NCBI RefSeq assembly: GCF_017744045.1
Contig: NZ_JAGHRD010000006.1
Length of the DNA stretch: 64,000 nt
From: Pelagimonas sp017744045
GTDB taxonomy: Bacteria > Pseudomonadota > Alphaproteobacteria > Rhodobacterales > Rhodobacteraceae
Reading direction: 5' to 3' (one strand)
This document shows positions 8,036 through 17,173 of the stretch, in pieces. The notes under the pieces are model-generated. The model was not told where the DNA came from, did no database searches, and saw only the letters and a program-made list of their open reading frames with translations. The first letter of the stretch is position 1. The number at the start of each line of letters is the position of its first letter. Both the position numbers and the translations under genes were made by a program.

Positions 8036-9064
8036 TTACATCGGCATAAGCGCCCAATAGTCGAGGTCGAGCAGGACATCTTTGTTATATTTGCCGTCTT
8101 CGCCACGCAGTTGGAACGGTTCGCCGCCTTTGGTGGCGACCAGGCGCAGGCGGATGGCACCGACGCCGGGGGCGGAGGTTTCGGCTTTGTCGAGCACTTC
8201 GGACCAGGCTTTGATGGTCAGGCCGGAGAAACACGGATTGGCATGCGCCCCGCCATTCAAACCGACAATCATCTGCGCGTTTGCGAGGCCGTTAAAGGAC
8301 AGCGCCCGCGCCATGGAGATCACATGGCCGCCATAGATCAGACGGCCTTCGGGGCGGAAGGTCAGGTCGAAATGCACTTTGGCGGTGTTCTGCCAGAGGC
8401 GGGTCGCCATCATGTGCTCGGCTTCTTCAATGGTCACGCCATCCACATGGTCGATGGTCTCGCCAATCTCGTAATCGCCCCAGCGATGCGGCTCACCGGC
8501 GAGGTTGAAATCGTAATTGGAGAAATCGAGGCCCTCGGGGATGACCAGATCGGTGGGTTCGAGCACTTTTTTCAGCTCGGGCACAACGGTTTCCGGCGCG
8601 GGGGCGTCGATATCGCGTTTGCGCACCATGACCCAGCGCACGTAATCCATCACGGTTTCGCCCATCTGGTTGATGCCGCGGGTGCGCACCCAGACAACGC
8701 CGGTCTTGCCGTTGGAGTTCTGTTTGAGCCCGATCACCTCGGAGACGGAACGAAGAGTGTCACCGGGAAAGACCGGCTTGAGCCAACGGCCTTCGGCATA
8801 GCCAAGATTGGCCACAGCGTTCAGCGACACATCCGGGACGGTTTTGCCAAACACCACATGAAAGGCAGCAAGATCGTCAAGCGGGCTGCCCTCGAGCCCG
8901 CAATCACGGGCAAATTCGTCAGAGGAATAAAGCGCATGGCGGGCGGGATAGAGCGCGTGATACAGCGCGCGCTCGCCCTCGCCCACCGTCCGGGGCACCG
9001 CATGGGCAATGACCTGCCCGATATGATAATCTTCGAAAAAGCGACCCGGATTGGTTTTGGCCAT
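8036..9064 (-). CDS. mch: Mesaconyl-CoA hydratase (2-methylfumaryl-CoA hydratase)
   Basis: Mch hydrates mesaconyl-CoA to beta-methylmalyl-CoA in the ethylmalonyl-CoA pathway for acetyl-CoA assimilation. The 342-residue protein fits the double hot-dog MaoC-type fold, with an N-terminal half beginning MAKTNPGRFFEDYHIGQ and a second half containing the hydratase-like segment around HRWGDYEIGETIDH. The length agrees with the Rhodobacter enzyme. I chose the ATG at 9064; an in-frame extension to 9211 reads through the upstream gene. It is the last gene of an operon with mcl2, nnrU-like and DUF1737 genes, which strongly supports the pathway. Confidence 0.85.
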   Translation of the reverse strand: MAKTNPGRFFEDYHIGQVIAHAVPRTVGEGERALYHALYPARHALYSSDEFARDCGLEGSPLDDLAAFHVVFGKTVPDVSLNAVANLGYAEGRWLKPVFPGDTLRSVSEVIGLKQNSNGKTGVVWVRTRGINQMGETVMDYVRWVMVRKRDIDAPAPETVVPELKKVLEPTDLVIPEGLDFSNYDFNLAGEPHRWGDYEIGETIDHVDGVTIEEAEHMMATRLWQNTAKVHFDLTFRPEGRLIYGGHVISMARALSFNGLANAQMIVGLNGGAHANPCFSGLTIKAWSEVLDKAETSAPGVGAIRLRLVATKGGEPFQLRGEDGKYNKDVLLDLDYWALMPM

Positions 9065-9095
9065 GGCTTTCAGGTTCCCTTGTTTGGTCGGCGCG

Positions 9096-9299
9096 CTAAT
9101 GCTCGCCCAGTTTGGTGTCGGGCGTATAGGTGCCCTCGGCGTCTTTGACGACGGCCTGACCACAGCGCATGACACCATTGGCGGCGTCAAAGGCATAGGT
9201 CGGGTCGCCATGCAATTCCCAGCCCTTGTTCAGGGCCTCGGTGACTTTGTGGCAAAAGGCCGATGTGTCATCGGCGCTGAGAAAACGGTAAAGTTTCAT
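9096..9299 (-). CDS. DUF1737-type small protein
   Basis: This 67-residue protein starts MKLYRFLSADDTSAF and contains LNKGWELHGDPTYAF, the hallmark of the short DUF1737 family, whose role is unknown. It lies 31 bases before mch and 10 bases after the NnrU-like gene, so it is co-transcribed with ethylmalonyl-CoA pathway genes. The ATG at 9299 was chosen to fit the family length. Confidence 0.75.
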   Translation of the reverse strand: MKLYRFLSADDTSAFCHKVTEALNKGWELHGDPTYAFDAANGVMRCGQAVVKDAEGTYTPDTKLGEH

Positions 9300-9309
9300 G
9301 TCAGATCCC

Positions 9310-9858
9310 TCATCCAAAGGCTGCTGGGCCGAGAAGGCCATGGATATAGCCGATCACCGCCAGAAGGATGACAGACGCGGCCAGGAACATGCCGTCTTTG
9401 GCGATGCTGCCCTTGGCGGACGGTGTCCAATCCGGCTCGGAGCGGTTGATCACGACCATGGTCACAAGCGACCAGATCAGCAAGCCGCCAAACAGGACGA
9501 AGGATTCGGTGTCGCCATTGACCAGCAGATGCGCCGCGGCCCAGATGGCAAAGCCGGTCAGCATCGGATGGCGCATCTTGTAGAACAGCGCGCCCTTGGA
9601 GGGCCCCGGGCTGGTGAAATAGAGCGCAAAGATCATCAGCAGGTTGTTGATGCCCACCGTGGCGGGGTGACGACCCCAATAAACGGTGCCATCGGCCATG
9701 CGATAGCCCAGCACCATAAGGATGATCGAGCCGAACAGGGCCAGGGCAACCATGCCCTTGGCCTTTTGATCGCCCAGTGCGGCGCGTTGTTCTGGCAAAA
9801 CGCGCTTGAAAAGATGCGCCCCCCACCAAATGGCGAGGCCGAGACATAGTAGAAGCAT
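9310..9858 (-). CDS. NnrU-family membrane protein
   Basis: The 182-residue protein has four to five hydrophobic helices and the NnrU-family segment HPMLTGFAIWAAAHLLVNGD (about 97-116), which includes the conserved histidines of this family and of related isoprenylcysteine methyltransferase-like membrane proteins. NnrU proteins were first noticed near nitric oxide reductase genes but are widespread; the reaction is not established. Here the gene sits between mcl2 and mch, 35 bases after mcl2, with no denitrification gene nearby. Confidence 0.8.
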   Translation of the reverse strand: MLLLCLGLAIWWGAHLFKRVLPEQRAALGDQKAKGMVALALFGSIILMVLGYRMADGTVYWGRHPATVGINNLLMIFALYFTSPGPSKGALFYKMRHPMLTGFAIWAAAHLLVNGDTESFVLFGGLLIWSLVTMVVINRSEPDWTPSAKGSIAKDGMFLAASVILLAVIGYIHGLLGPAAFG

Positions 9859-9893
9859 GGTTATCCCTCATGTTAACCCGCTTCACACCTATC

Positions 9894-10742
9894 TCATTCA
9901 GCCAGAGCGGCAATAGCCTCGGCCTTGGCCAAGGTCTTTTTCGCAGTTTCGACATGCAAGTTTTCAACAATCTTGCCGTCAACCACAGCCACCCCGCCGC
10001 CTGCGGCAATGGTTTCTTCAAAGGCGGTGATCTGACGCTGGGCAAGATCAATCTCGTCTGCTGAAGGCGCGAAGGCGTCGTTGGCGACGTCAACCTGCGC
10101 CGGGTGGATCAGGGTTTTGCCATCCATGCCCATGTCGCGGCCCTGGTCACATTCGGCCTTGAGACCATCGGTGTCTTTAAAGGCATTATAGACGCCATCA
10201 ACGATGATACAGCCGGTGGCCTTGGCGGCCAGCAGACACAGGCCAAGGCCCGGCATCATGGGCAGGCGGTCGGGACGAAAACGGGAATTGAGCTCTTTGG
10301 CGAGATCATTGGTGCCCATGACCATGCCCGCCATTTTGGGATGTGCGCCGATTTCAGCGGCGTTCAACATGCCACGCGGTGTTTCCATCATCGACCAGAT
10401 CGGTTTGTCGCAGAGCTTGGCCAGCTCATCCAGCTGCGCTGCGCTTTCGACCTTGGGCAAGAGAACCGCGTCACACTCCATCTCGTTCACCGCGCGGGCA
10501 TCATCCGCGCCCCATTCGGTGTCGAGCCCATTGATGCGCACGATACGGGTGCGGTTGCCATAGCTTTGGGTCAGTGCGGTCTTGAGCGTCTCGCGCGCGG
10601 CGATTTTTTCACCCGGTGCAACGGCGTCTTCGAGGTCAAAGATGATCGCATCGATCGGCAAGGTCCGGGCCTTTTCCAAGGCGCGCTCCTTGGACCCTGG
10701 GATATAAAGAACGGAACGATAAGGGCGGGCTTGCATATCCAT
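9894..10742 (-). CDS. mcl2: CitE-family CoA ester hydrolase/lyase, probable (3S)-malyl-CoA thioesterase
   Basis: The 282-residue protein belongs to the HpcH/HpaI-CitE family: RSVLYIPGSKERALEKA near the start, IIFDLEDAVAPGEK at about 33-46, LLPKVES near 95 and the metal-site region MMETPRGMLNAAEIGAH. In Rhodobacter the ethylmalonyl-CoA pathway uses Mcl1 (lyase) and Mcl2 (malyl-CoA thioesterase); this shorter CitE-like type and its position with mch fit Mcl2. AGGAGAGA lies just upstream of the ATG at 10742, which settles the start. A lyase for another 3-hydroxyacyl-CoA remains possible. Confidence 0.72.
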   Translation of the reverse strand: MDMQARPYRSVLYIPGSKERALEKARTLPIDAIIFDLEDAVAPGEKIAARETLKTALTQSYGNRTRIVRINGLDTEWGADDARAVNEMECDAVLLPKVESAAQLDELAKLCDKPIWSMMETPRGMLNAAEIGAHPKMAGMVMGTNDLAKELNSRFRPDRLPMMPGLGLCLLAAKATGCIIVDGVYNAFKDTDGLKAECDQGRDMGMDGKTLIHPAQVDVANDAFAPSADEIDLAQRQITAFEETIAAGGGVAVVDGKIVENLHVETAKKTLAKAEAIAALAE

Positions 10743-11061
10743 CAGACTCTCTCCTGACATCGGGTGAGTAATTTTCTTGCGCGCAGATGGCCTGTTTTGG
10801 CGGAAAAGTTCAAGGGAAAATGTGCCGCAGCGCAGAAAATAGGCAAAATTACCCTACGCAAGCGCGGCATTTGCGTTGGATTTGACGCAACGCACGCCCT
10901 GTTAACCTTTTTGAAGTCGCTGAGACGGAAAGTTGTGACATGCCGGAAAACACGGCATCGGCGGCGTCGCAACAGACCCGCACCTTGAATGAGGGGACTT
11001 CATCCGGTTCTGGGCAGCGCCAAAGATGCGCCTGCCCAAAGCCAAGCCGAAAGGTGACACT
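10743..11061. other. Divergent promoter region of mcl2 and a secreted-protein gene
   Basis: This 319-base region has no supported gene. It contains three alternating half-sites: ACGCAA at 10856-10861, TTGCGT at 10871-10876 and ACGCAA at 10885-10890, whose centres are about 15 and 14 bases apart. They are candidates for the operator of the mcl2 operon. Confidence 0.5.
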
Positions 11062-11382
11062 ATGACGGAGAAATTCGCAAAAGTAGCCATGCTGAGCGCA
11101 GGTCTGGTTCTGGGCGCAGCGACATTGGTAGAAGCTCAGGGCGCGCAAAACTGTGCCCCACGTGAAAAAGTTGTCGAACGCCTGGCCGTGAAATATGGCG
11201 AAACCCGCCAAAGCATGGGTCTGGGCAGCAATAATGCAGTCATGGAAGTGTTCGCATCGCTGGATAGCGGTTCCTGGACCATCACAGTGACCATGGCAAA
11301 TGGTGTGACCTGCCTCGTGGCAAGCGGCCAAGCCTTTGAAGAGCTGGCAGAAGCACTGCCACCCGAAGGTGACCCGGCCTAA
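11062..11382 (+). CDS. Small periplasmic protein of unknown function
   Basis: The 106-residue product has a signal peptide (MTEKFAKVAMLSAGLVLGAA, cleavage likely after TLVEA) and a short mature domain with two cysteines (about 32 and 83) and the conserved-looking segment SGSWTITVTMANGVTCLVASG. The ATG at 11062 puts the lysine and hydrophobic core in the right order; an upstream in-frame start lacks that. It is divergent from mcl2. I do not recognise the family. Confidence 0.65.
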   Translation: MTEKFAKVAMLSAGLVLGAATLVEAQGAQNCAPREKVVERLAVKYGETRQSMGLGSNNAVMEVFASLDSGSWTITVTMANGVTCLVASGQAFEELAEALPPEGDPA

Positions 11383-11493
11383 GGTCCCAGATGTTTTGTG
11401 GTTTTCGGGGCGCGGCGCTGCGCCTGCCCCCCATCACTCCAGATCCTATCTGCGCTATGTGCTGGCCCGGATTAACCCGGGACACCGCGTAGA

Positions 11494-12249
11494 TCAGGTC
11501 AGGGCATCCCAGACCAGCTTGGCCCCGGTCAATGTCAGGGCCACATAGGTGATCCCGAAAAAGATCCGATCAGACACAAAATGATGCGCCCGGATCCCGA
11601 TCCATGTGCCCAGAAGGGCCGCCGGGATCAGGAACAGATCCATCAAGAGCGTGTCGCGCGTGAAAATTCCCATTCCGGCGTAAAAGCCGGATTTGAAGAA
11701 ATTGACCGCCCAGAACACCAGAACCGTGGTTGCCTGATAGGTCAGCTTGTTCAGCCCCTGCCCCAGCAGAAACACCGCCGCTGCAGGCCCGCCCGCGTGG
11801 CTGACAAAGCTGGTAAAGCCCAGGACAAGCCCGGATAAAAGCCCCGTTTTGGGGCCAAATTGCGCCTGACCCAGGCGGATCAGCCCAAATTTCTGCGCCC
11901 CCTGCCACGCAACAAAGAGCAATGCCACCAGGCCGATCATCAGTCGAATCATGTCTGGATCCGCGAGCGCAAAGAAATAAGCCCCCAAAAGCGTGCCCGG
12001 AACAGCCCCGGCCAGCAGGACCCGCGCCGCGCCCCAATCCCATTTGCGCCAATAGGCCGGAAGGCTGGCCACGTCGATCAGCATCAAGAGCGGCAGCATC
12101 AGCCCGATGGCCACGGCCGGTTCCAGAACCAGCGCAAGAATCGACGCGCTGGCAAAGGCCACACCCGAGCCAAACCCGCCCTTGGATATGCCCGCAAAGA
12201 CAACTGCCGGTATTGTGACGGCAAAAACCGACAAGCTGAACAGCTCCAC
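11494..12249 (-). CDS. Sulfite exporter TauE/SafE family permease
   Basis: The 251-residue membrane protein has about seven to eight helices. It carries the two repeats typical of TauE/SafE proteins, GISKGGFGSGVAF near 21-33 and GFTSFVSHAGGPAAAVFLLG near 134-153. Members move small sulfur- or organic anions, but the substrate is not readable. The start is a GTG at 12249 with GGGAGA upstream. It is convergent with the upstream secreted-protein gene and divergent from mdh. Confidence 0.85.
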   Translation of the reverse strand: MELFSLSVFAVTIPAVVFAGISKGGFGSGVAFASASILALVLEPAVAIGLMLPLLMLIDVASLPAYWRKWDWGAARVLLAGAVPGTLLGAYFFALADPDMIRLMIGLVALLFVAWQGAQKFGLIRLGQAQFGPKTGLLSGLVLGFTSFVSHAGGPAAAVFLLGQGLNKLTYQATTVLVFWAVNFFKSGFYAGMGIFTRDTLLMDLFLIPAALLGTWIGIRAHHFVSDRIFFGITYVALTLTGAKLVWDALT

Positions 12250-12419
12250 GCCTATCTCCCTAAACTCGCGCGTTTACATGGCTTTATCGTGAAATTGTTC
12301 GCGTTAACAGCCCTCAAAACCGCCCCCCGCGCGCACACGCCGCAACGCAGCACCCTTGCACGAAGCGGCGTAAAGGCTTACGCACTCGGCAAAATTCACC
12401 AAGGACTGGAGATTTTTCC

Positions 12420-13382
12420 ATGGCACGACCCAAGATTGCCCTTATCGGCGCAGGTCAGATCGGTGGCACCCTTGCCCACCTCGCGGCAATGAAAGAACTG
12501 GGCGACGTTGTCCTGTTCGACATCGCCGAAGGCACTCCGGAAGGCAAAGCATTGGACATCGCCGAATCCGGCCCGTCCGAAGGTTTTGACGCCAAGCTGA
12601 AGGGCACTCAGGATTACGCCGATATTGCAGGCGCAGATGTGTGCATCGTCACCGCCGGTGTTCCGCGCAAGCCGGGCATGAGCCGCGACGACCTGCTGGG
12701 CATCAACCTGAAGGTCATGAAATCCGTTGGCGAAGGCATCCGCGACAACTGCCCCGACGCGTTTGTTATCTGCATCACCAACCCGCTGGACGCCATGGTT
12801 TGGGCGCTGCGCGAATTCTCGGGCCTGCCCCATGCCAAAGTTTGCGGCATGGCTGGCGTTCTGGACAGCGCGCGCTTCCGCCACTTCCTCGCCGAAGAGT
12901 TCGACGTTTCGATGAAAGACGTCACCGCATTCGTTCTGGGCGGCCACGGCGACACCATGGTGCCGTCGGTACGTTACTCGACCGTTGCCGGTGTGCCTCT
13001 GCCTGACCTGATCGACATGGGCTGGACCACCCAAGAGAAAATGGACGCGATCGTTCAGCGCACCCGTGACGGTGGCGCAGAAATCGTTGGCCTGCTGAAA
13101 ACCGGTTCCGCCTTCTACGCGCCTGCGACTTCGGCGATTGAAATGGCCGAGGCCTATCTGAAAGACCAAAAGCGCGTTCTGCCTTGCGCCGCCTATTGCG
13201 ACGGCGACCTTGGCGTGTCCGACATGTATGTTGGCGTGCCAACCGTGATCGGTGCCGGCGGTGTCGAGAAGATCATGAACATCAAGCTCAACAAAGAAGA
13301 GCAAGAGATGTTCGACACTTCGGTCAACGCGGTCAAAGGTCTGGTCGACGCGTGCAAAGGCATCGACCCGTCGCTGGCCTAA
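12420..13382 (+). CDS. mdh: Malate dehydrogenase
   Basis: Mdh oxidises malate to oxaloacetate with NAD. The 320-residue protein has the nucleotide motif GAGQIGG at 10-16, the mobile substrate loop AGVPRKPGMSRDDLL at 79-93 with arginines at 83 and 89, and the catalytic histidine in GGHGDTMVP at 174-182 (H176). The arginine at the loop marks malate rather than lactate specificity in this LDH-like family. It is followed by its own terminator and then sucC, the usual Rhodobacteraceae order. Confidence 0.97.
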   Translation: MARPKIALIGAGQIGGTLAHLAAMKELGDVVLFDIAEGTPEGKALDIAESGPSEGFDAKLKGTQDYADIAGADVCIVTAGVPRKPGMSRDDLLGINLKVMKSVGEGIRDNCPDAFVICITNPLDAMVWALREFSGLPHAKVCGMAGVLDSARFRHFLAEEFDVSMKDVTAFVLGGHGDTMVPSVRYSTVAGVPLPDLIDMGWTTQEKMDAIVQRTRDGGAEIVGLLKTGSAFYAPATSAIEMAEAYLKDQKRVLPCAAYCDGDLGVSDMYVGVPTVIGAGGVEKIMNIKLNKEEQEMFDTSVNAVKGLVDACKGIDPSLA

Positions 13383-13403
13383 GCCACGGCTGGACAGATT
13401 ACG

Positions 13404-13430
13404 AAAGGGTCCGGTTCGCCGGGCCCTTTT
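13404..13430 (+). terminator. mdh terminator
   Basis: GGGTCCGG and CCGGGCCC form a stem with one wobble pair and a TTCG tetraloop, followed by TTTT. Confidence 0.85.
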
Positions 13431-13583
13431 GCTTTGGAAGACGCGAGGCCGGGCATGAGGTCGCTGGAAACTGTCGCGCCTTTTACTCAAAGGCGACAGA
13501 CACGTTTCGCTTCCCTCCCGCATAGCGGTCATAAACAAGTTAATTTTATTTGATTCCCCGCTCGGCGCTAACATTTATTTTAC

Positions 13584-13616
13584 TTGTGATCACAGCTGCA
13601 AAAAGTGTGATCACAA
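13584..13616 (+). promoter_or_regulatory. Twin GTGATCAC operator upstream of sucC
   Basis: TTGTGATCAC at 13584-13593 and GTGATCACAA at 13607-13616 are perfect inverted arms with a 13-base spacer. The two GTGATCAC octamers start 21 bases apart, exactly as upstream of sdhC, while the spacer sequence differs. Confidence 0.75.
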
Positions 13617-13726
13617 ATGTCGAAAACTTGCGCAAAATCACCCCATGCGGCAAAATTTCGTTTAACCTCTGCTGCTAGAGAGGCCTAAACCAGTCTAAAT
13701 CGCAGCAAAACGGGGGACATATTCCC

Positions 13727-14920
13727 ATGAACATCCACGAGTATCAGGCCAAGGCGCTTTTGCGCAGCTACGGGGCTCCGGTCTCGGACGGCCGCGTCGT
13801 TCTGAAAGCAGAGGACGCGAAAACTGCCGCGGGCGAGCTGGACGGTCCTCTTTGGGTTGTCAAAGCACAGATCCACGCAGGTGGTCGCGGCAAAGGCACC
13901 TTTGAAGAAGAAGATGCTGGCGAAAAGGGCGGTGTGCGCCTAGCCAAGTCGGTTGAAGAAGCCGCCGAGGAAGCCAAAAAGATGCTGGGCCGCACCCTGG
14001 TCACGCATCAGACCGGCCCGGCAGGCAAGCAGGTCAACCGCATCTATATCGAAGATGGTTCTGACATCGAACGCGAGCTGTACCTGGCCCTGCTGGTCGA
14101 TCGTGTCTCCTCCCGCGTGTCTTTCGTCTGCTCGACCGAGGGTGGGATGGACATCGAAGAGGTTGCCGCCGCAACCCCGGAAAAGATCCTGAGCTTCTCT
14201 GTTGATCCGGCCACCGGCTACCAGCCTTTCCACGGCCGCCGCGTTGCCTTTGCCCTCGGCCTTGAGGGCGCACAGGTCAAGGAATGCGTCAAGCTGATGG
14301 GCATTCTCTACAAAGCCTTCATGGAAAAAGACATGGAGCAGCTGGAAATCAACCCGCTGATCGTCATGCCCGGTGGCAAGCTCAAGGTGCTGGACGCCAA
14401 GGTTGGCTTTGACGGCAACGCCGTGTACCGCCACCCCGACGTGGCCGAGCTGCGCGACGAAACCGAAGAAGACCCCAAAGAGCTGGAAGCGTCGAAATAC
14501 GACCTGAACTACATCGCTCTGGACGGTGAAATCGGCTGCATGGTGAACGGCGCGGGCCTGGCCATGGCGACCATGGACATCATCAAGCTCTACGGTGCTG
14601 AGCCTGCCAACTTCCTCGACGTAGGCGGCGGCGCAACCAAAGAGAAAGTGACCGAAGCGTTCAAGATCATCACCTCTGACGACAATGTCAAAGGCATCCT
14701 GGTCAACATCTTTGGCGGCATCATGCGTTGTGATGTGATCGCCGAGGGCGTTGTGGCCGCGGTGAAAGAGGTTGGCCTGCAGGTTCCGCTGGTCGTACGT
14801 CTGGAAGGCACCAATGTGGATGAGGGCAAAGCCATCATCAACAATTCCGGCCTGAACGTCATCGCCGCCGACAACCTGTCGGATGGCGCAGAAAAGATCG
14901 TTAAGGCGGTTAAGGGCTGA
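13727..14920 (+). CDS. sucC: Succinyl-CoA synthetase beta subunit
   Basis: SucC holds the nucleotide-binding ATP-grasp domain and pairs with SucD to make succinate and ATP or GTP. The 397-residue protein starts MNIHEYQAKALLRSYG, with VVKAQIHAGGRGK near 43-55 and the CoA-ligase domain segment NGAGLAMATMDIIKLYG near 271-287 followed by NFLDVGGGA. It is the first gene downstream of the twin operator. A lipoprotein gene separates it from sucD. Confidence 0.98.
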   Translation: MNIHEYQAKALLRSYGAPVSDGRVVLKAEDAKTAAGELDGPLWVVKAQIHAGGRGKGTFEEEDAGEKGGVRLAKSVEEAAEEAKKMLGRTLVTHQTGPAGKQVNRIYIEDGSDIERELYLALLVDRVSSRVSFVCSTEGGMDIEEVAAATPEKILSFSVDPATGYQPFHGRRVAFALGLEGAQVKECVKLMGILYKAFMEKDMEQLEINPLIVMPGGKLKVLDAKVGFDGNAVYRHPDVAELRDETEEDPKELEASKYDLNYIALDGEIGCMVNGAGLAMATMDIIKLYGAEPANFLDVGGGATKEKVTEAFKIITSDDNVKGILVNIFGGIMRCDVIAEGVVAAVKEVGLQVPLVVRLEGTNVDEGKAIINNSGLNVIAADNLSDGAEKIVKAVKG

Positions 14921-14925
14921 ATGCG

Positions 14926-15537
14926 ATGACGATTGGTAATGTCAAAACCGGTTTTGTTTTTGCCGGGCTGGTTTTGTCGCTGCTGACCGGTTGCGTTCCT
15001 GCAACCCAAGGTGTGACAGAGTCCCCCGGTGCGGCAAAACCCGGCGTCGTAGATGCCGGATACCCACTCCAACCCGAGGTCGCAGCCGTTGTGCCTGCGT
15101 GCCTGGGGTATCTTGAGAGTGGGTCAGTGGCGGATTTGACGTCTCGTGGCTACAAAAAGCTAACTGCGCGCGCCTACCTAAAGCACGTGCAACCAGCCGT
15201 ATTGCGAGCAGGGAATGTGGGCTCTGGCCTCTACCAATCATCAATCGACATGTCCCACGGAAGTTGCACCGTCAATGTTGCAATGGTTGCTTCGGCCACG
15301 GTTACCGGTCTTCAGGTGACACAGGAACTGCAGACTGCAATTGATGGCCAGATGCAAAGCGCTGACTACCAAGCCAAGCGGATCCCGGGCGCTCGCGGAC
15401 AAACCAAGACGGTTTGGCTCAAGAACGGTTTTGCCGTGGCGGTTCATGCGGTGGTCAGTCGCCAAAGCGGCGCATCTTCCCAAGCCATACTCAAAACAGC
15501 CTCCGCAAGCGAACTGTCGCAGGCCATGGCTCAATAA
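14926..15537 (+). CDS. Lipoprotein between sucC and sucD
   Basis: The 203-residue product has a signal segment and lipobox, LLTGC, with the cysteine near residue 23, so it should be a membrane lipoprotein. The mature part starts with a low-complexity linker and then a mixed domain with cysteines near 59 and 107; no family is recognised. It begins 5 bases after the sucC stop, so it shares that transcript. The 86 bases to sucD include that gene's ribosome site. Confidence 0.75.
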   Translation: MTIGNVKTGFVFAGLVLSLLTGCVPATQGVTESPGAAKPGVVDAGYPLQPEVAAVVPACLGYLESGSVADLTSRGYKKLTARAYLKHVQPAVLRAGNVGSGLYQSSIDMSHGSCTVNVAMVASATVTGLQVTQELQTAIDGQMQSADYQAKRIPGARGQTKTVWLKNGFAVAVHAVVSRQSGASSQAILKTASASELSQAMAQ

Positions 15538-15623
15538 GCATTCATGCGCGCCCCTGATCTGTACTCTGGGGCGACAAACATCGAACAAGCGGCCCAGCCC
15601 GCCGAACACAGGAGTAAGCCAAA

Positions 15624-16505
15624 ATGGCAATCCTCGTAGACGAAAACACCAAAGTGATCTGTCAAGGCCTGACCGGCTCGCAGGGCACATTCCACACTGA
15701 ACAGGCGCAAGCCTATGGCACCAAGATGGTTGGTGGCGTGACGCCGGGCAAAGGCGGTCAGTCCCATCTGGGTCTGCCGGTCTTTGACAGCGTTCACGAA
15801 GCCAAGGCCGCGACCGAAGCCAACGCTTCGGTGATTTATGTGCCTCCGCCCTTCGCCGCGGATTCGATCCTTGAGGCGATTGACGCCGAGATGGAACTGA
15901 TTGTCTGCATCACCGAAGGCATTCCGGTGCTGGACATGATGAAGGTCAAGCGCGCGCTGGAAGACAGCTCTAGCCGTCTGATCGGCCCGAACTGCCCCGG
16001 CATCATCACGCCTGACGCCTGCAAAATCGGCATCATGCCCGGCCATATCCACAAGCGTGGCTCGGTCGGCGTTGTGTCCCGCTCCGGTACTCTGACCTAC
16101 GAAGCGGTGAAGCAGACTGCCGACATTGGTCTCGGTCAGTCCACAGCTGTGGGCATTGGCGGCGACCCGATCAAAGGCACCGAGCACCTGGAAGTGCTGG
16201 ACATGTTCCTGAGCGACGAAGAGACCCAGTCGATCATCATGATCGGTGAGATCGGTGGCTCTGCCGAGGAAGAAGCCGCTGAATTCCTGGCGAATGAGCG
16301 CAAGAAAGGCCGTTGGAAGCCGACAGCTGGCTTTATCGCAGGCCGCACAGCGCCTCCGGGCCGCCGCATGGGTCACGCCGGTGCGATTGTTGCCGGTGGC
16401 AAAGGTGGTGCCGAAGACAAGATCGCCGCGATGCAAGAGGCCGGGATCGTCGTCGCCGACAGCCCGGCAACCTTGGGCGAAGCCGTGCTGAAGGCGATCG
16501 GCTAA
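15624..16505 (+). CDS. sucD: Succinyl-CoA synthetase alpha subunit
   Basis: SucD binds CoA and carries the phosphohistidine. The 293-residue protein has CQGLTGSQGTFHTEQA at 13-28, the CoA region PPPFAADSI near 74-82, GPNCPGIITP at 121-130 and the phosphorylated histidine in GHAGAIV at 250-256 (H251). GGAG lies upstream of the ATG. Its TAA overlaps the ATG of the next gene by one base. Confidence 0.98.
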   Translation: MAILVDENTKVICQGLTGSQGTFHTEQAQAYGTKMVGGVTPGKGGQSHLGLPVFDSVHEAKAATEANASVIYVPPPFAADSILEAIDAEMELIVCITEGIPVLDMMKVKRALEDSSSRLIGPNCPGIITPDACKIGIMPGHIHKRGSVGVVSRSGTLTYEAVKQTADIGLGQSTAVGIGGDPIKGTEHLEVLDMFLSDEETQSIIMIGEIGGSAEEEAAEFLANERKKGRWKPTAGFIAGRTAPPGRRMGHAGAIVAGGKGGAEDKIAAMQEAGIVVADSPATLGEAVLKAIG

Positions 16506-17173
16506 TGATTGACCTGCCTCCGCATATGCCGGTTCTTCCGGCCTGTGTTCCAGCTCTCCACGAGAGCTGGCGCAGTGCGGAGGCATGCCTGTCTGCGCTG
16601 GGTTTTGAACCCATCCCCCCAAACGCACAGATTATTCGCATGGAACGCGAATATCTGGCCCTTCAGGATCTGGCAACAGAGCCTGCTTACAGCGCCAAAG
16701 CTGATAGCCTGATCACAGGTATGTTGGGCAGTGCTTTGAGCGTGTCATCCCCCGCTGAACCCAAACTGCCCCAAGCTGAATTCAGCATCCATTCGTCGGA
16801 TCACTCGGATGAAACGGTGCGCATCCTTCGTTCGGTTGCCGGAGATGTTGTCTTTCTCTATGACGCCGACGCGCTCACATCTTTGACTTATGTCGCCAAG
16901 CAGGACTGGGCCGAGTTCGACGCATTTCTTACCAATGCAGGACAGCGTTTTCACAAGCAACAATCCAAGAGCCAAATCGCGGAGTTGATCGCCCTGATCG
17001 ACATGCAGGACGGCGCGCCCTACCCCTTTGATGACAGTGGCGCGCTTGTTGATCCTGAGACAGAGGTTGCGGTTTTGTCTTTTACGCGTCCCATCACCCC
17101 GAGTTTCGAAGACTACCTGCAGGCCAAGCCGCAGGTGAGCTTTGCTGCGACATACCAAATTGTGAGGGAGTAA
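16505..17173 (+). CDS. Protein of unknown function coupled to sucD
   Basis: This 222-residue protein starts at an ATG that overlaps the sucD stop (TAATG), so it is translationally coupled. It is acidic, has no signal peptide or membrane segment, and no motif I know; SVAGDVVFLYDADALTSLTY around 115-134 looks like a hydrophobic core. The in-frame extension upstream is arginine-rich shadow of sucD and was left out. It stands between sucD and the sucA leader. Confidence 0.65.
   Translation: MIDLPPHMPVLPACVPALHESWRSAEACLSALGFEPIPPNAQIIRMEREYLALQDLATEPAYSAKADSLITGMLGSALSVSSPAEPKLPQAEFSIHSSDHSDETVRILRSVAGDVVFLYDADALTSLTYVAKQDWAEFDAFLTNAGQRFHKQQSKSQIAELIALIDMQDGAPYPFDDSGALVDPETEVAVLSFTRPITPSFEDYLQAKPQVSFAATYQIVRE

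Larger units (their letters stand above)
13383..13726. other. mdh-sucC intergenic region
   Basis: The 344 bases hold the mdh terminator (13404-13430) and, 111 bases before sucC, the twin operator at 13584-13616. Nothing else in it looks coding. Confidence 0.7.
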
